A DNA stretch of 64,000 nucleotides from Perspicuibacillus lycopersici (GCF_025660475.1 NZ_JAOUSF010000003.1:1-64000), one strand, 5' to 3'; shown: positions 51,238 through 61,255, numbered from the stretch's first letter. Numbers and translations are program-made. The notes: generated by a model not told the origin, from the sequence alone.

Positions 51238-52791
51238 ATGAATTTTATTAAAAATAAATTGAATATCGTATTTTGTATTTCTGCTATTACCGTTGCCTTC
51301 TTTGTAGTAATTGGGGTATTGTTCCCGACAGCATTTTCTAATGGAGCCAGTGCCGTATACGAATTCACTACGAATTCTTTTGGTTGGTTTTATTTAATGG
51401 CGGTCGCATTTATTGTAGTTTTTCTATTTTCGTTAGCCTTTAGCAAATTTGGAAAAATACGCTTAGGCGGCGATAAGCAAAAACCTGATTACTCCATTTT
51501 TACTTGGATCTCCATGTTATTTTCCTGTGGACTTGGGATTGGCCTAGTGTTTTATGGAGTTGGTGAACCGATGAGCCATTTTTTCCTCCCTCCTTTTGAA
51601 ACCATTGAACCATTATCTGAACAAGCTGCAAGAACTGCAATCGGCTATACTTTTTTTCATTATGGGGTAAGCATTTGGGGAATATATGCGATTGTCGGGT
51701 TAGTGATGGCATATTTTCAATTTCGCAAACAAAAAAATGGATTAATTTCTACTTCCATTCAACCAATTTTAAAGAAAAAGCGAAATTCCAAACCAATACT
51801 AAATACGATTAATATTCTTGCGGTTGTTGCTACCGTTATGGGAGTTGCAACATCACTAGGTATGGGAATATTGCAAACAAATGGCGGATTACATTCGGTA
51901 TTTGGAATTCCGATGGGAACTGGTGTCCAACTTGCCATTATTGCGGTAATGACTGTATTATTTATCCTTTCTTCATCATCTGGTTTAAATAAAGGAATTA
52001 AGTGGCTAAGTAATATTAATATGCTTATTGCTATCGGCCTCATGGTATTTGTATTTTTTACTGGACCAACGGTGTTTATTTTAGAAACCTTTACATTAGG
52101 CATTGGTGATTACTTATCCAATTTTATCAATTATACTTTTCGAATGACGCCATATACTGGAAATACTTGGGTTCATGATTGGACGATTTTTTATTGGGCT
52201 TGGACAATTGCCTGGAGTCCATTTGTCGGTTCCTTTATCGCTAGAATTTCCCGCGGAAGAACCATTCGAGAATTTGTTCTCGGTGTATTAGTAGCTCCAT
52301 CGATAATTTCCTTTCTCTGGTTTGCAATTTTTGGTGGAACTGCATTGTACATGGATCTTTTTGAAGGAGCAAATATCGCAGGTGCAGTAAATAACGATAT
52401 TACGAGTGCTATTTTTACAATGTTCGATAGCCTGCCATTTTCCAGTATCCTTTCAGTAATGGCGATCATTCTCATCTTTACGTTTTTAATTACATCTGCT
52501 GATTCTGCTACTTATATACTAAGCAGTATGACGTCACGTGGTAGTTTAAATCCTCCAAAAATAATACGAGTCGTTTGGGGAGTATTGATGAGTTCAATCG
52601 CAATGGTTTTACTTGTAACAAGTGGATTTACTGGATTACAAACCGCTTCCCTTGTATCTGCCCTACCATTTACTATTATCATATTATTAATGGCTGCATC
52701 ACTGTTTAAAGGATTGAAGAAGGAAAAATTAGTGCCAAAAGAAAAACCATCTGAAAAGAAAAAAGCAGCGAAAAAGGAAATCACTGCATAA
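51238..52791 (+). CDS. BCCT-family betaine/carnitine/choline transporter
   Basis: 517 aa from ATG 51238 (AAGGA 7 nt upstream). A sodium-coupled secondary transporter with twelve helices. Family hallmarks are GLVFYGVGEPMSHF and the helix 8 signature WTIFYWAWTIAWSPFVGSFI, with aromatic residues that form the trimethylammonium box. The C terminus is long and strongly basic (about 25 residues of Lys/Glu), a feature used for osmosensing in BetP-like members. Import of glycine betaine or a related osmolyte is likely. A perfect terminator follows. Confidence 0.92.
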   Translation: MNFIKNKLNIVFCISAITVAFFVVIGVLFPTAFSNGASAVYEFTTNSFGWFYLMAVAFIVVFLFSLAFSKFGKIRLGGDKQKPDYSIFTWISMLFSCGLGIGLVFYGVGEPMSHFFLPPFETIEPLSEQAARTAIGYTFFHYGVSIWGIYAIVGLVMAYFQFRKQKNGLISTSIQPILKKKRNSKPILNTINILAVVATVMGVATSLGMGILQTNGGLHSVFGIPMGTGVQLAIIAVMTVLFILSSSSGLNKGIKWLSNINMLIAIGLMVFVFFTGPTVFILETFTLGIGDYLSNFINYTFRMTPYTGNTWVHDWTIFYWAWTIAWSPFVGSFIARISRGRTIREFVLGVLVAPSIISFLWFAIFGGTALYMDLFEGANIAGAVNNDITSAIFTMFDSLPFSSILSVMAIILIFTFLITSADSATYILSSMTSRGSLNPPKIIRVVWGVLMSSIAMVLLVTSGFTGLQTASLVSALPFTIIILLMAASLFKGLKKEKLVPKEKPSEKKKAAKKEITA

Positions 52792-52799
52792 AACAAAAC

Positions 52800-52852
52800 T
52801 ATAGAGACTCTTCTTTATCGGATATATATTTCCTGAAAGAAGAGTCTCTATA
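52800..52852 (+). terminator. intrinsic terminator after the BCCT gene
   Basis: A perfect 17-bp stem (TATAGAGACTCTTCTTT and its complement) over a 19-base loop, followed by ATTTTTTT. Confidence 0.9.
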
Positions 52853-52861
52853 ATTTTTTTA

Positions 52862-52984
52862 TTAATGTTGTTTATTCGGCAATTTTTTTGAAGGATTATT
52901 ATCCCCTTGATGCTGTTTATTTTTCATGTCTTTCTTTTGCTTTGAATGGATTTCCTCTACAAATTCATGCGTATTTTTTTCCAC
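52862..52984 (-). CDS. DUF4023 family small protein
   Basis: 40 aa from GTG 52984 (AGGAGG 9 nt upstream). It is very hydrophilic and Lys/His/Gln-rich: THEFVEEIHSKQKKD ... KKLPNKQH. It matches the DUF4023 pattern of Bacillaceae, proteins of unknown function. An overlapping ATG frame stops after ten codons. It is convergent with the BCCT gene across the shared terminator. Confidence 0.8.
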   Translation of the reverse strand: MEKNTHEFVEEIHSKQKKDMKNKQHQGDNNPSKKLPNKQH

Positions 52985-53194
52985 TTCATAAAACCTCCTA
53001 TGTTACCAATTTAATGCTAGTATGCCCGTACACGGATATTTACATGTATGGACATCTCAAATGAAAAAGTTCTTTCATTTTTTTCTGCTGTTTGATTACT
53101 GTATAATAGGAAGAAAAAATTCATTCAGTTTATAGTGGTGTCTTATTTTCTATTTCAATGGTTAAACTGTTGTTAGAAAGGAGTCGAGGTATTT

Positions 53195-54331
53195 TTGCGA
53201 AAATTATTATTACTGGCAGCGATATTTGTATTATTTTTTTCTGGCGCTGGAAATGCTAGCTCAACAAATTCTGAAAATGCGACCTCTTTCCTTGATCATA
53301 TTCAATCCGGTATAGCTACTATTAAAGACCATATAGATACTGAGGCAATTATGAATACTATTGCCGATGTTGTTCAAACGATTAATCAAACCTTTGATCG
53401 TTTCACTAATAATGGTGAAGAGCAAAATACAAACAATGCTAAAATTGAGAAATTGAATTTAGAAACACCGACAACGCAAATTTTTTCTGTTTCTAATATT
53501 GAATTAGGTGATACAAAAGAAAGTGTCATCAAACAATTTGGGAAACCAGACCGTTCCTCTTTAAATGAATATGGTGTCGATTGGGATACGTATCATGATA
53601 ACTATAAGAACTTTTTTATGGTTATGTATGACGAAAAGGATCACGTAGCAGGACTATATACGAATCAAGCATTGGTATCGTCTACAAATGGTATTACAAT
53701 TGGAAAATCCACAAAAGATAACGTAATAGCAACAATGGGAGAACCTTTACAAGAAATTCGTAAAGGGTTTGTAATGTATGAGCTCCCTGAAGATCGTGAC
53801 TATGATATGTTCTCCAAAAATAATAGTTATATTACTATTTTTTATGATAAGCATGAAAATAATTCGGTATCTGCCATTCAATTGATTAGTGAAGAATTAG
53901 AGGAACAAAAACAGGATTTTTATACGAAGGCTAGTGATTCATTGATTGAAGGATTTGAATATCAGTTATTTGATTTGACGAATGCTGCACGTGTGGAGCA
54001 TGGTTTATCTGTCTTAACCTGGGATGAGCATGTCCGCGCAACTGCAAGGAAGCATAGTGAGGATATGGCAGTAAATAATTATTTCGACCATACAAACCTA
54101 GAGGGTAAGTCGCCATTTGACCGAATGAAGGATGATAATATCTTCTTCCTTCTTGCAGGAGAAAATTTAGCTTATGGCCAATTTAGTAGTATTTTTGCCC
54201 ATGAAGGTTTAATGAATTCATTAGGTCATCGAGAAAATATTTTACAAAAGGATTTTGAGTATTTAGGAGTAGGTGTAGCGTTTAATTCTGAAGCACATCC
54301 ATACTATACAGAAAATTTCTATGCAAAATAA
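53195..54331 (+). CDS. secreted CAP-domain protein (YlbC/YkwD-like)
   Basis: 378 aa, TTG start with an AAAGGAG/GAGGT region upstream. A signal peptide (LLLLAAIFVLFFSGAGNA) is followed by a helical linker and then a CAP-associated domain (about 90-235, with NIELGDTKESVIKQFGKPD). The C-terminal SCP/CAP domain (about 245-378) has LFDLTNAARVEHGLSVLTWD, HSEDMA, YFDHTN and GENLAYGQ. This order is that of B. subtilis YlbC. Most likely it works in the cell envelope or spore; its biochemical role is unknown. Confidence 0.9.
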   Translation: MRKLLLLAAIFVLFFSGAGNASSTNSENATSFLDHIQSGIATIKDHIDTEAIMNTIADVVQTINQTFDRFTNNGEEQNTNNAKIEKLNLETPTTQIFSVSNIELGDTKESVIKQFGKPDRSSLNEYGVDWDTYHDNYKNFFMVMYDEKDHVAGLYTNQALVSSTNGITIGKSTKDNVIATMGEPLQEIRKGFVMYELPEDRDYDMFSKNNSYITIFYDKHENNSVSAIQLISEELEEQKQDFYTKASDSLIEGFEYQLFDLTNAARVEHGLSVLTWDEHVRATARKHSEDMAVNNYFDHTNLEGKSPFDRMKDDNIFFLLAGENLAYGQFSSIFAHEGLMNSLGHRENILQKDFEYLGVGVAFNSEAHPYYTENFYAK

Positions 54332-54345
54332 TTTTTCACACGAAT

Positions 54346-54385
54346 AAAAGGGCAAGCAAAAAAACATATAATTGCTTGCCCTTTT
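54346..54385. terminator. terminator after the CAP-domain gene
   Basis: AAAAGGGCAAGCAA pairs with TTGCTTGCCCTTTT, a perfect 14-bp stem, T-rich on both sides. Confidence 0.88.
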
Positions 54386-54513
54386 ACTTATTGATTTGTT
54401 GTTATTTGTCAGTAGACCGCAGACTAAAATATACCCGCCTCATCTACGGACGAGCGGGAGCACAGCAGTTTAAATTTCATATTTCTTGTCTGTAAATTCT
54501 TTAAATACAGCCT

Positions 54514-55359
54514 TTATTTACGTTTAAAAAGAATTCCTAATGTGTTCGGTCCACAATGACAGGAGATTGTACAGGATGCTTGTGTGATGATAATTTCATC
54601 AAAATTTTGATATTGTTGCACAAGCTGTTTTGTATTTTCGATGACCTCTTCCGAACAACCCGAATGGGTGATAAAGATTCGATCCGTCACAATGTCCTCT
54701 CTGTCTTTTAATCGGTCAACAACATATTTTTCAATGGACTTTTCAATTTTTCCGCGATATTTTTTTCCAACCTCCATTTTCCCAGCGATTACTTCAATAT
54801 TAGGTTTAATATTTAGTAGGTTGGCACTAAATGCTGTTAAAGCGGAGCATCTCCCGCCCATTCGTAAGTAATCTAACGTGTCAATAACGAAGCTTGCCTC
54901 CACCTTCGGAATGATTTCATTTATTTTACCCACAATTTCCTCTGCAGGCAATCCTTGCTCTGCAAGCTTCGCAGCTTCTATTACAATATGTCCTGTACCA
55001 GTAGATAAATTATCGGAATTAATAACAAAAACATTATGAAATTCTTTTGCAGCAATACATGCATTTTGATAGGTACTGGAGAATTGTTGTCCTAAATTAA
55101 TATGTATTACCGCTTCATAAGAGTTTGCATATCTCCCAAATAAATTGATATACTCCACGATAGGAACAGCGGATGTTTTTGGCAGTTTTCCGGTCTCATT
55201 TGCATAGGAATAAATATCCTCTGGCTGAATTTCCACACCATCTTTTAAGGAAATACCATCTTTATTAATATAAAGCGGAATGGTATCAATCGAATACCTT
55301 TCCAATAATCCATCGGAAATATCAGCTGTACTATCACATGTGATTTTAATTTTTCTCAA
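54514..55359 (-). CDS. DegV-family fatty-acid-binding protein
   Basis: 281 aa, TTG start with AGGAG 9 nt upstream. DegV/FakB proteins bind a fatty acid and present it to the kinase FakA. N-terminal KITCDSTADIS and the fatty-acid carboxylate contacts (TSAVP, NLGQQFSSTYQ) are recognisable. The C-terminal segment has an unusual number of cysteines (ASCTISCHCGPNTLG). No fakA gene is in this window. Gene paralogue identity (degV, yitS, yviA) is not assigned. Confidence 0.9.
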   Translation of the reverse strand: MRKIKITCDSTADISDGLLERYSIDTIPLYINKDGISLKDGVEIQPEDIYSYANETGKLPKTSAVPIVEYINLFGRYANSYEAVIHINLGQQFSSTYQNACIAAKEFHNVFVINSDNLSTGTGHIVIEAAKLAEQGLPAEEIVGKINEIIPKVEASFVIDTLDYLRMGGRCSALTAFSANLLNIKPNIEVIAGKMEVGKKYRGKIEKSIEKYVVDRLKDREDIVTDRIFITHSGCSEEVIENTKQLVQQYQNFDEIIITQASCTISCHCGPNTLGILFKRK

Positions 55360-55446
55360 AACGATACACTCCTGTTACTAAAAATAATAATTTCCATTTG
55401 ACTAATCAAACAGCAATGAAACTTAATACTCCTAAATGAAATAGCG

Positions 55447-55977
55447 TTATTTTTTATGTAATGCTTTTCGTTCTTCGACTACTTTTTTTAATTGAATATA
55501 AATAGATAAAATTTCTGTTTGCTTCATTCGTACAAGCCCGCTTGAGGATGGTGCAACAAAATCAATGACATTTTCTATTACTGATTCCGCTTGTCTTCCC
55601 CAATCTACTGCCATCTTACCGCTATATTGTTGATAAACACCTTTTCCAACGAAACATACTACTAAAGGAGAATAATATTCTATTTTTTGCTTTAATAGAA
55701 TTCTCCCCTGTTGATATTCTTCCTTTGTAATTTCATCAGCCGCTTTTGTTGGCCGCGAAACTATATTCGTTAGCCCATAGCCTAATTCTAACAGCTTCGC
55801 ATCCTCTTCTGGTGCATATTTTCGAGGCGTTAAACCAGATTCAAATAAAAGCTTCCAAAAACGATTATTTGGATTCGCATAATGGTGACCTAATTCACCA
55901 GATTTCAAGCTTGGATTAAAACCAACAAATATAATATCAAGATTATGTTTTAAATGATCGCTAATGGATGTTAACAT
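55447..55977 (-). CDS. mug: mismatch-specific uracil/thymine DNA glycosylase (Mug-like)
   Basis: 176 aa. Removes uracil from G:U mismatches and some etheno-adducts. The first active-site segment is IIFVGFNPSLKSGELGHHYA followed by NPNNRFWKLL, and the second (DNA-intercalating) is APSSSGLVRM. The N of the FNP motif is the water-activating residue of the Mug family. Size and domain match E. coli Mug. It is monocistronic. Confidence 0.9.
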   Translation of the reverse strand: MLTSISDHLKHNLDIIFVGFNPSLKSGELGHHYANPNNRFWKLLFESGLTPRKYAPEEDAKLLELGYGLTNIVSRPTKAADEITKEEYQQGRILLKQKIEYYSPLVVCFVGKGVYQQYSGKMAVDWGRQAESVIENVIDFVAPSSSGLVRMKQTEILSIYIQLKKVVEERKALHKK

Positions 55978-56080
55978 AATTTACCCTCATTTATTGAAAC
56001 GTTTATGAAAATATTATATATTGTTCGTCTCCGTTTGACAAAGATTGCGTTTTTCGTATCCTTGCTTTCGAAAATTAATA

Positions 56081-56107
56081 GAACACTGCTTCTTTTTAGC
56101 AGTGTTC
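56081..56107 (-). terminator. terminator after the prolyl oligopeptidase gene
   Basis: GAACACTGC pairs with GCAGTGTTC; on the minus strand the tail is T-rich (TATTAATTTTC). Confidence 0.72.
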
Positions 56108-56132
56108 TACTAGTCTATTTTACACTATATTT

Positions 56133-58151
56133 CTAACATAATTCTTTATCTAAAAAGGCAAAGAAGTCTACCCATTCATCAATGATTTTCGAAGTTGGTT
56201 TACCATGTCCATGTCCCGCCTTTGATTCTAATCGCAATAAAACTTTAGAATTCGGATTTGCCTTTTCCAACAATGTTGCAGCAAATTTTTTCGCATGAGC
56301 TGGAACCACGCGGTCATCACTTTCCGCAGTAGCAATTAATACTGGTGGATAAAGTACACCTTCCTTTATATTATGCAGTGGGGAGTATGCATAAAGAAAT
56401 TGAAAATGCTCTGGAATACTTGGATCACCATATTCTGGAATCCAGTATCGTCCAACGGTAAATTTATGATAACGGAGCATATCAATTACTGGAACACGAC
56501 ATATAACTGCACCAAATAAATCTGGTCTTTGCACCATCGATGCAGCGACTAGTAATCCACCATTAGAGCCACCCATAATGGAAAGTTTCCCTTTTCGTGT
56601 ATAGTTATTATCGATTAACCATTCTCCTGCAGAACTGAAATCATCAAATACATTTTGCTTATTTTCTAACATTCCCCCACGGTGCCATTCTTCTCCATAT
56701 TCTGTACCACCACGAAGATTTGCAACAGCATATACGCCCCCTTTTTCTAGCCAACGTAAATAGGCAGGGCTAAAGGCTGGAGTCATATTAATATTGAAGC
56801 CACCGTAGCCATAAAGAATAACCGGATTTTCCCCGTTTAAGACAATATCCTTTTTACATGTAATAAACATTGGAACCTTTGTACCATCCTTGGAAGGATA
56901 AAACACTTGTCTCGTTTCATATAGACTTGGGTCAAAGTTTAATTCGGATTGGGCAAATACCGATAATTCATCTTTTTCGACTTCATAATGATATACGACT
57001 GTTGGTGTTAAAAATGACGTTAACCCAAAATATATTTCCGAATCTGTTACATTACCTGTAATATTCGTTAATGAACCAATCACTGGTAGCTTGATTTCCC
57101 GCAAGTATTCCCCATCTATTCCATATAAATGCAGTTGATGATGGGCATCTTGTAAATAAGCAATAACAAATTTTCCAGCGATATATTTTATTCCATCTAA
57201 TAAATTATTTTGCTCTGGAACTACTTCTTGAAAGGCTAATTCCGTTTGCTCAATATTTAATGAGACAATTCTACCATTTGGAGCTTGTAAATTTGTTTGG
57301 AAATAAAATAACTCCCCTTCATTTGTAACATATTCATACGAAGCGTCCAATTCGTCTAGTAAATATACGAACGGACTATTATCTGCAAGTTTTTTTACAT
57401 AAAACGCATTTTCTGTTGCAGTACCTAGATGAACGTTTAAACAAAGATAGTTCTCATCATCACTAATAAACGGATAAAACATGAGTTCTTTATTCGTTGG
57501 ATGTGCAAATACTAACTGATCTTCACTCTGTGGTGTATTTAATTTATGGAAGTATACTTTGTTATATTTGCTTTCATCCTCTGGAGCAACCGTTCCTGGC
57601 TCAGGAAGTTTGCTATAGTAAAAACCTGATTCATCTGGTAGCCAAGCAATACTTGTAAATTTCACCCATTCAATTTTATCTTCTAAATCTTTTTTCGTAG
57701 TTAAATCTTTCACAAGTATATTTTGCCAATCGCTACCGTGAACAGATACTGCATATGCCATATAGTTTGCATGTTTACTAATGGAATAATTTGATAATGC
57801 AACAGTACCATCATCACTTAATAAATTGGGATCTAATACAATAGATTCCTCTCCGTCGACAAATTGATACAGAATTGCTTGGTTTTGTAAGCCATCATTT
57901 TTTTGATAGAATAATATGTTTTTCACCTTTTTAGGTACGAAGTGTTTTGGATAATCCCATAAATCTGTTAACCGTTTCCGATCCTCCTCTGCATTAGGTG
58001 AGTGGCTAAAGTATTCTGCACTTTTCCGATTTTGCTCCTCACTCCAAGCAATCGTTTCTTTTGATGTAGCATCTTCTAACCAACGATACGGATCTGCCAC
58101 TTTTGTCCCATGAAAATCTTCTACAATATTACTTTTATGTATTATTTTCAA
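56133..58151 (-). CDS. prolyl oligopeptidase (S9A family)
   Basis: 672 aa from TTG 58151 (AAGGAGG 8 nt upstream; the ATG at 58169 precedes that site). The N-terminal seven-bladed propeller opens with the family motif VADPYRWLEDATS, and the C-terminal alpha/beta-hydrolase domain holds GGSNGGLLVAASM (catalytic Ser), ESDDRVVP (Asp) and KAGHGHGKP (His). No signal peptide is present, so it is cytoplasmic. It cleaves short peptides after proline. It is monocistronic. Confidence 0.95.
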   Translation of the reverse strand: MKIIHKSNIVEDFHGTKVADPYRWLEDATSKETIAWSEEQNRKSAEYFSHSPNAEEDRKRLTDLWDYPKHFVPKKVKNILFYQKNDGLQNQAILYQFVDGEESIVLDPNLLSDDGTVALSNYSISKHANYMAYAVSVHGSDWQNILVKDLTTKKDLEDKIEWVKFTSIAWLPDESGFYYSKLPEPGTVAPEDESKYNKVYFHKLNTPQSEDQLVFAHPTNKELMFYPFISDDENYLCLNVHLGTATENAFYVKKLADNSPFVYLLDELDASYEYVTNEGELFYFQTNLQAPNGRIVSLNIEQTELAFQEVVPEQNNLLDGIKYIAGKFVIAYLQDAHHQLHLYGIDGEYLREIKLPVIGSLTNITGNVTDSEIYFGLTSFLTPTVVYHYEVEKDELSVFAQSELNFDPSLYETRQVFYPSKDGTKVPMFITCKKDIVLNGENPVILYGYGGFNINMTPAFSPAYLRWLEKGGVYAVANLRGGTEYGEEWHRGGMLENKQNVFDDFSSAGEWLIDNNYTRKGKLSIMGGSNGGLLVAASMVQRPDLFGAVICRVPVIDMLRYHKFTVGRYWIPEYGDPSIPEHFQFLYAYSPLHNIKEGVLYPPVLIATAESDDRVVPAHAKKFAATLLEKANPNSKVLLRLESKAGHGHGKPTSKIIDEWVDFFAFLDKELC

Positions 58152-58313
58152 AACCAAGGCCTCCTTCATAATCTACATTCCTTTACTTATTTCGACATTC
58201 TAAATTAAAATCCTTCAAAAAAATCGGAATATTTATTCTGAGGATTGTTACCTTTTATCAAATATCTTCTCATATTCGCAACATTTTTTTAGAATAACGG
58301 CAAATAAAAAATC

Positions 58314-58333
58314 CCTTCACTTTTCAATGAAGG
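58314..58333 (-). terminator. terminator after the ferredoxin gene
   Basis: CCTTCA pairs with TGAAGG; on the minus strand GATTTTTTATTTG follows. Confidence 0.7.
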
Positions 58334-58356
58334 AAATATCATATGTTTTAAAGTAA

Positions 58357-58599
58357 TTATTCATATGTTTCGAAAAATTTTTTCGCTTTTGCTAAATAAT
58401 CTTCCTCTCCACTCGGTAAATCCTCTTCATAATATATTGCTTCCACAGGGCACACACCTTCACATGCACCACAGTCTATACAAAGATCTGGATCAATGTA
58501 AAATTGATCTTTCCCTTCTTTAATACAATCGACTGGACAAACCTCTACACAATCAGCTGCCTTTTCATTTAGACATGGAGACGTAATTACAAATGCCAT
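58357..58599 (-). CDS. 4Fe-4S ferredoxin (FdxA, 7Fe-like)
   Basis: 80 aa from ATG 58599 (AGGTGG 5 nt upstream). N-terminal cluster ligands are spaced as in 7Fe ferredoxins (CLNEKAADCVEVCPVDCI), and the second motif is CIDCGACEGVCPVEAI. The acidic C-terminal tail is typical of the Azotobacter FdI/Mycobacterium FdxA type. Its electron-transfer partner is unknown. It is monocistronic. Confidence 0.92.
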   Translation of the reverse strand: MAFVITSPCLNEKAADCVEVCPVDCIKEGKDQFYIDPDLCIDCGACEGVCPVEAIYYEEDLPSGEEDYLAKAKKFFETYE

Positions 58600-58730
58600 C
58601 GTTCCCACCTGCTTTCTTAATATGACTTCTTTTTCTATCATATTAAGTAATCATTTGAAGTATGATTGCAGACTATATATTTATCCCGAAACGTCCAGAA
58701 ATAGAAAAATATTTTTTAGTAATTACAAAG

Positions 58731-58761
58731 GAAGAGCCAACTTGTATAAGTGGCTCTTCCT
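58731..58761 (-). terminator. terminator after the acidic hypothetical gene
   Basis: GGAAGAGCC pairs with GGCTCTTCC, with an inner ACTT/AAGT helix; a short T-rich tail follows. Confidence 0.7.
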
Positions 58762-58772
58762 TGTTGTTTCTT

Positions 58773-59171
58773 TTATGGATTCACATCTTCTCCTGCTTCG
58801 ACGATGTGAAATAGTAAATGTGCCAAATGATGAACTGGACCATACGCTTCCTCTTCTCCATCATCACTATCCTCATCAAAATACATTTGACTCATAAATA
58901 ATGACATCATGTCGTAAAAGTCCTTTAATTCAAATGCATATATATCGGAAGGATCGTCTTGATCCTCTTCATATCGTAATGCGTAATAGGATTCCTTTCC
59001 TTCGTGATTTTCTGCGTCAACAAATACAAAAAATCCAAGGTTCGTATCTAATTCAAATAATTGTCTTGTTCCTCCAGCCGCTTGGTCATCAAACTCTGCC
59101 TCAGATAATTTCATTACATTCATTTGATCGACCCGGTCTTCTTGATGAAAATGCACTGTAAAAGATTTCAT
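58773..59171 (-). CDS. acidic conserved hypothetical protein
   Basis: 132 aa, with GGAGG upstream of the ATG. A beta-rich N-terminal half (SFTVHFHQEDRVDQMNVMKL, LGFFVFVDAE) is followed by a strongly acidic stretch (FDEDSDDGEEEAYGP) and a short His-rich helix (HHLAHLLFHIVEAG). No catalytic or metal motif is recognised with certainty. It is soluble and monocistronic. Confidence 0.7.
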   Translation of the reverse strand: MKSFTVHFHQEDRVDQMNVMKLSEAEFDDQAAGGTRQLFELDTNLGFFVFVDAENHEGKESYYALRYEEDQDDPSDIYAFELKDFYDMMSLFMSQMYFDEDSDDGEEEAYGPVHHLAHLLFHIVEAGEDVNP

Positions 59172-59302
59172 TCTTTTTCCTCCAAAATGTTGAATCGTAT
59201 ATTATCCAATGACAGGATTCCCAATTTCTCATGCAATTATAAGTACAAATGATCACCTTGCAGGAAAAAGCAGCTACTTTTCATTGAACAGATTCTATCT
59301 TA

Positions 59303-60058
59303 TTATACATCCATTGTTAATACTACTGGACAATGATCACTTCCCATTACATGTGCATGAATTTCAGCATCCTGTAATAGTGGCTTTAAACGGTCAGAGG
59401 TAATAAAATAATCAATCCGCCAACCAATATTTCGTTCACGTACCTTATTCATGTAGGACCACCAAGTATAGCAATCCGTTTTATCAGGATAAAAATGACG
59501 GAAGCTATCAATGAATCCTGCATTTAATAGTGTCGTCATTTTCCCGCGTTCTTCATCGGTAAAACCGGAATTACCGACATTGGACTTAGCATTTTTCAAA
59601 TCCATTTCTTGATGAGCAACATTCAAGTCCCCACAATATACAATCGGCTTTTTCTGATCAAGCTCAATTAAATACTGTTTTAATCGATCCTCCCATGCCA
59701 ACCGGAATGGTAGTCTTGCTAAATCTCTTTGGGAATTAGGCGTGTACACATTCACTAAATAAAATTTTTCAAATTCCATTGTGATAATACGTCCTTCCGG
59801 ATCAATTTCATCGGGTTCCATTCCGTAACTTACAGAAAGCGGTGCAAATTTAGTAAAAACTGCTGTACCAGAATAACCTTTCTTTTGTGCATAATTCCAA
59901 AACTGATGGTAGCCATTTAGTTCTAATTCAATTTGCCCCTCTTGCAGTTTTGTTTCTTGAACACAAAAAATGTCTGCAGCTACTTCTTGAAAATAATCAA
60001 GAAATCCCTTTTTCACACACGCCCTAAGGCCATTAACATTCCAACTAATTAACTTCAT
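59303..60058 (-). CDS. exoA: exodeoxyribonuclease III / AP endonuclease ExoA
   Basis: 251 aa from ATG 60058 (AGGAG 7 nt upstream; the longer frame to 60085 spans this site). An Mg2+-dependent AP endonuclease of the Xth family used in base-excision repair. Motifs MKLISWNVNGLRA, CVQETKLQ (catalytic Glu), YCGDLNVAHQE and GSDHCPVVLTMD (catalytic His) are intact. It is monocistronic. Confidence 0.96.
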   Translation of the reverse strand: MKLISWNVNGLRACVKKGFLDYFQEVAADIFCVQETKLQEGQIELELNGYHQFWNYAQKKGYSGTAVFTKFAPLSVSYGMEPDEIDPEGRIITMEFEKFYLVNVYTPNSQRDLARLPFRLAWEDRLKQYLIELDQKKPIVYCGDLNVAHQEMDLKNAKSNVGNSGFTDEERGKMTTLLNAGFIDSFRHFYPDKTDCYTWWSYMNKVRERNIGWRIDYFITSDRLKPLLQDAEIHAHVMGSDHCPVVLTMDV

Positions 60059-60336
60059 AACGCTTCTCCTATCTATGAAAATCATCTATTGAAGACAAAG
60101 GAATTATTTATTCTTATTTTCTTATTCTACCATACTATTTATTTTTTTATCGTATGAAAGATTACTTGATGGGAAACTTTAGAAATCTACTATTGTTTAA
60201 AATTTAAAATAACGATGGACAGTATTACAAAAAAATAAATAAATGTCCTAACCATGATATATGCACCACTTGTTGCCTAGAAGAATACGTTAGTTTTGGA
60301 GGGCTATATCCTAATTAAAAAGAAAGGAATGGTTGC

Positions 60337-61188
60337 ATGTTTTATCATGTAAAGGAATTACAGTATCACGCTAAGCCTGAACGTCCAGATCCGATATTTG
60401 CGAAAAAGCTACAAGAGGTACTAGGTGGACAGTTCGGTGAAATTTCCGTTGCCTTACAATATTTATTTCAAGGATGGAATACCCGTGGAGATGGAAAGTA
60501 TCGTGATTTAATATTAGATACAGGTACAGAAGAATTAGCACATATTGAAATGCTGGCGACTATGATAGCTAGACTGCTAGATGGAGCGCCAGTTGGAGAT
60601 GTAGAAACAGCAGCAAAGGATCCGATTGTTGGCGCTATTTTAGGAGGAATGAATCCTCAGCATGTAATTGTTTCAGGATTAGGTGCTATGCCAGCAGACA
60701 GTGTTGGAAACCGTTGGACAGCAGATTATATTGTTGCTAGTGGAAATTTATTAGCAGATTTTCGTGCTAACTTAAATGCAGAATCGCAAGGACGTCTTCA
60801 AGTTGCCAGACTATATTACGAAACGAATGATCCTGGTGTCCGAGATATGCTATCGTGGCTTTTAGCACGTGATACGATGCATCAAAATCAATGGTATGCA
60901 GCAATTTGTGAGCTTGAAGAAAAAGAAAATATTGTAGTCCCAAGTAATTTCCCAAGACATTTAGAAAAGCAGGAGGTATCTTATACATTATTTAATTTCT
61001 CGAAAGGAAACGCTAGTGCACAGGGACGCTGGGCACATGGTCCAAGTATGGATGGATTAGGTCAATTTAATTATGTAGCTAATCCACCTGCCTTTGGTGA
61101 AAAGCCGAAATTAGCTCCTGCTCCACCGCACATCTTCAATACATTACCACAAGTGATGCGGGAAGATATTCCACCAAGTCTAAAATAA
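60337..61188 (+). CDS. manganese (non-haem) catalase, second copy
   Basis: 283 aa. A close paralogue of the catalase at 18529-19401: KPERPDP-x-FAKKLQEVLGG, ADFRANLNAESQGRLQV and ARDTMHQNQW agree. The di-manganese ligands are again in GGQFGEIS, EELAHIEM, NAESQGR and MHQNQW. The tail is shorter and less proline-rich. It is preceded by AAAGG and followed by a strong terminator. The physiological split between the copies (vegetative versus spore) is unknown. Confidence 0.95.
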   Translation: MFYHVKELQYHAKPERPDPIFAKKLQEVLGGQFGEISVALQYLFQGWNTRGDGKYRDLILDTGTEELAHIEMLATMIARLLDGAPVGDVETAAKDPIVGAILGGMNPQHVIVSGLGAMPADSVGNRWTADYIVASGNLLADFRANLNAESQGRLQVARLYYETNDPGVRDMLSWLLARDTMHQNQWYAAICELEEKENIVVPSNFPRHLEKQEVSYTLFNFSKGNASAQGRWAHGPSMDGLGQFNYVANPPAFGEKPKLAPAPPHIFNTLPQVMREDIPPSLK

Positions 61189-61218
61189 AGAAGCCAGCTT
61201 TTCGCTGGCTTCTTTATT
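61184..61218 (+). terminator. terminator overlapping the catalase stop codon
   Basis: AATAAAGAAGCCAGC pairs with GCTGGCTTCTTTATT, a perfect 15-bp stem with a 5-base loop. Confidence 0.88.
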
Positions 61219-61255
61219 TAGATACTTATAGGTTGTTTGCGATGATTATTACTTT

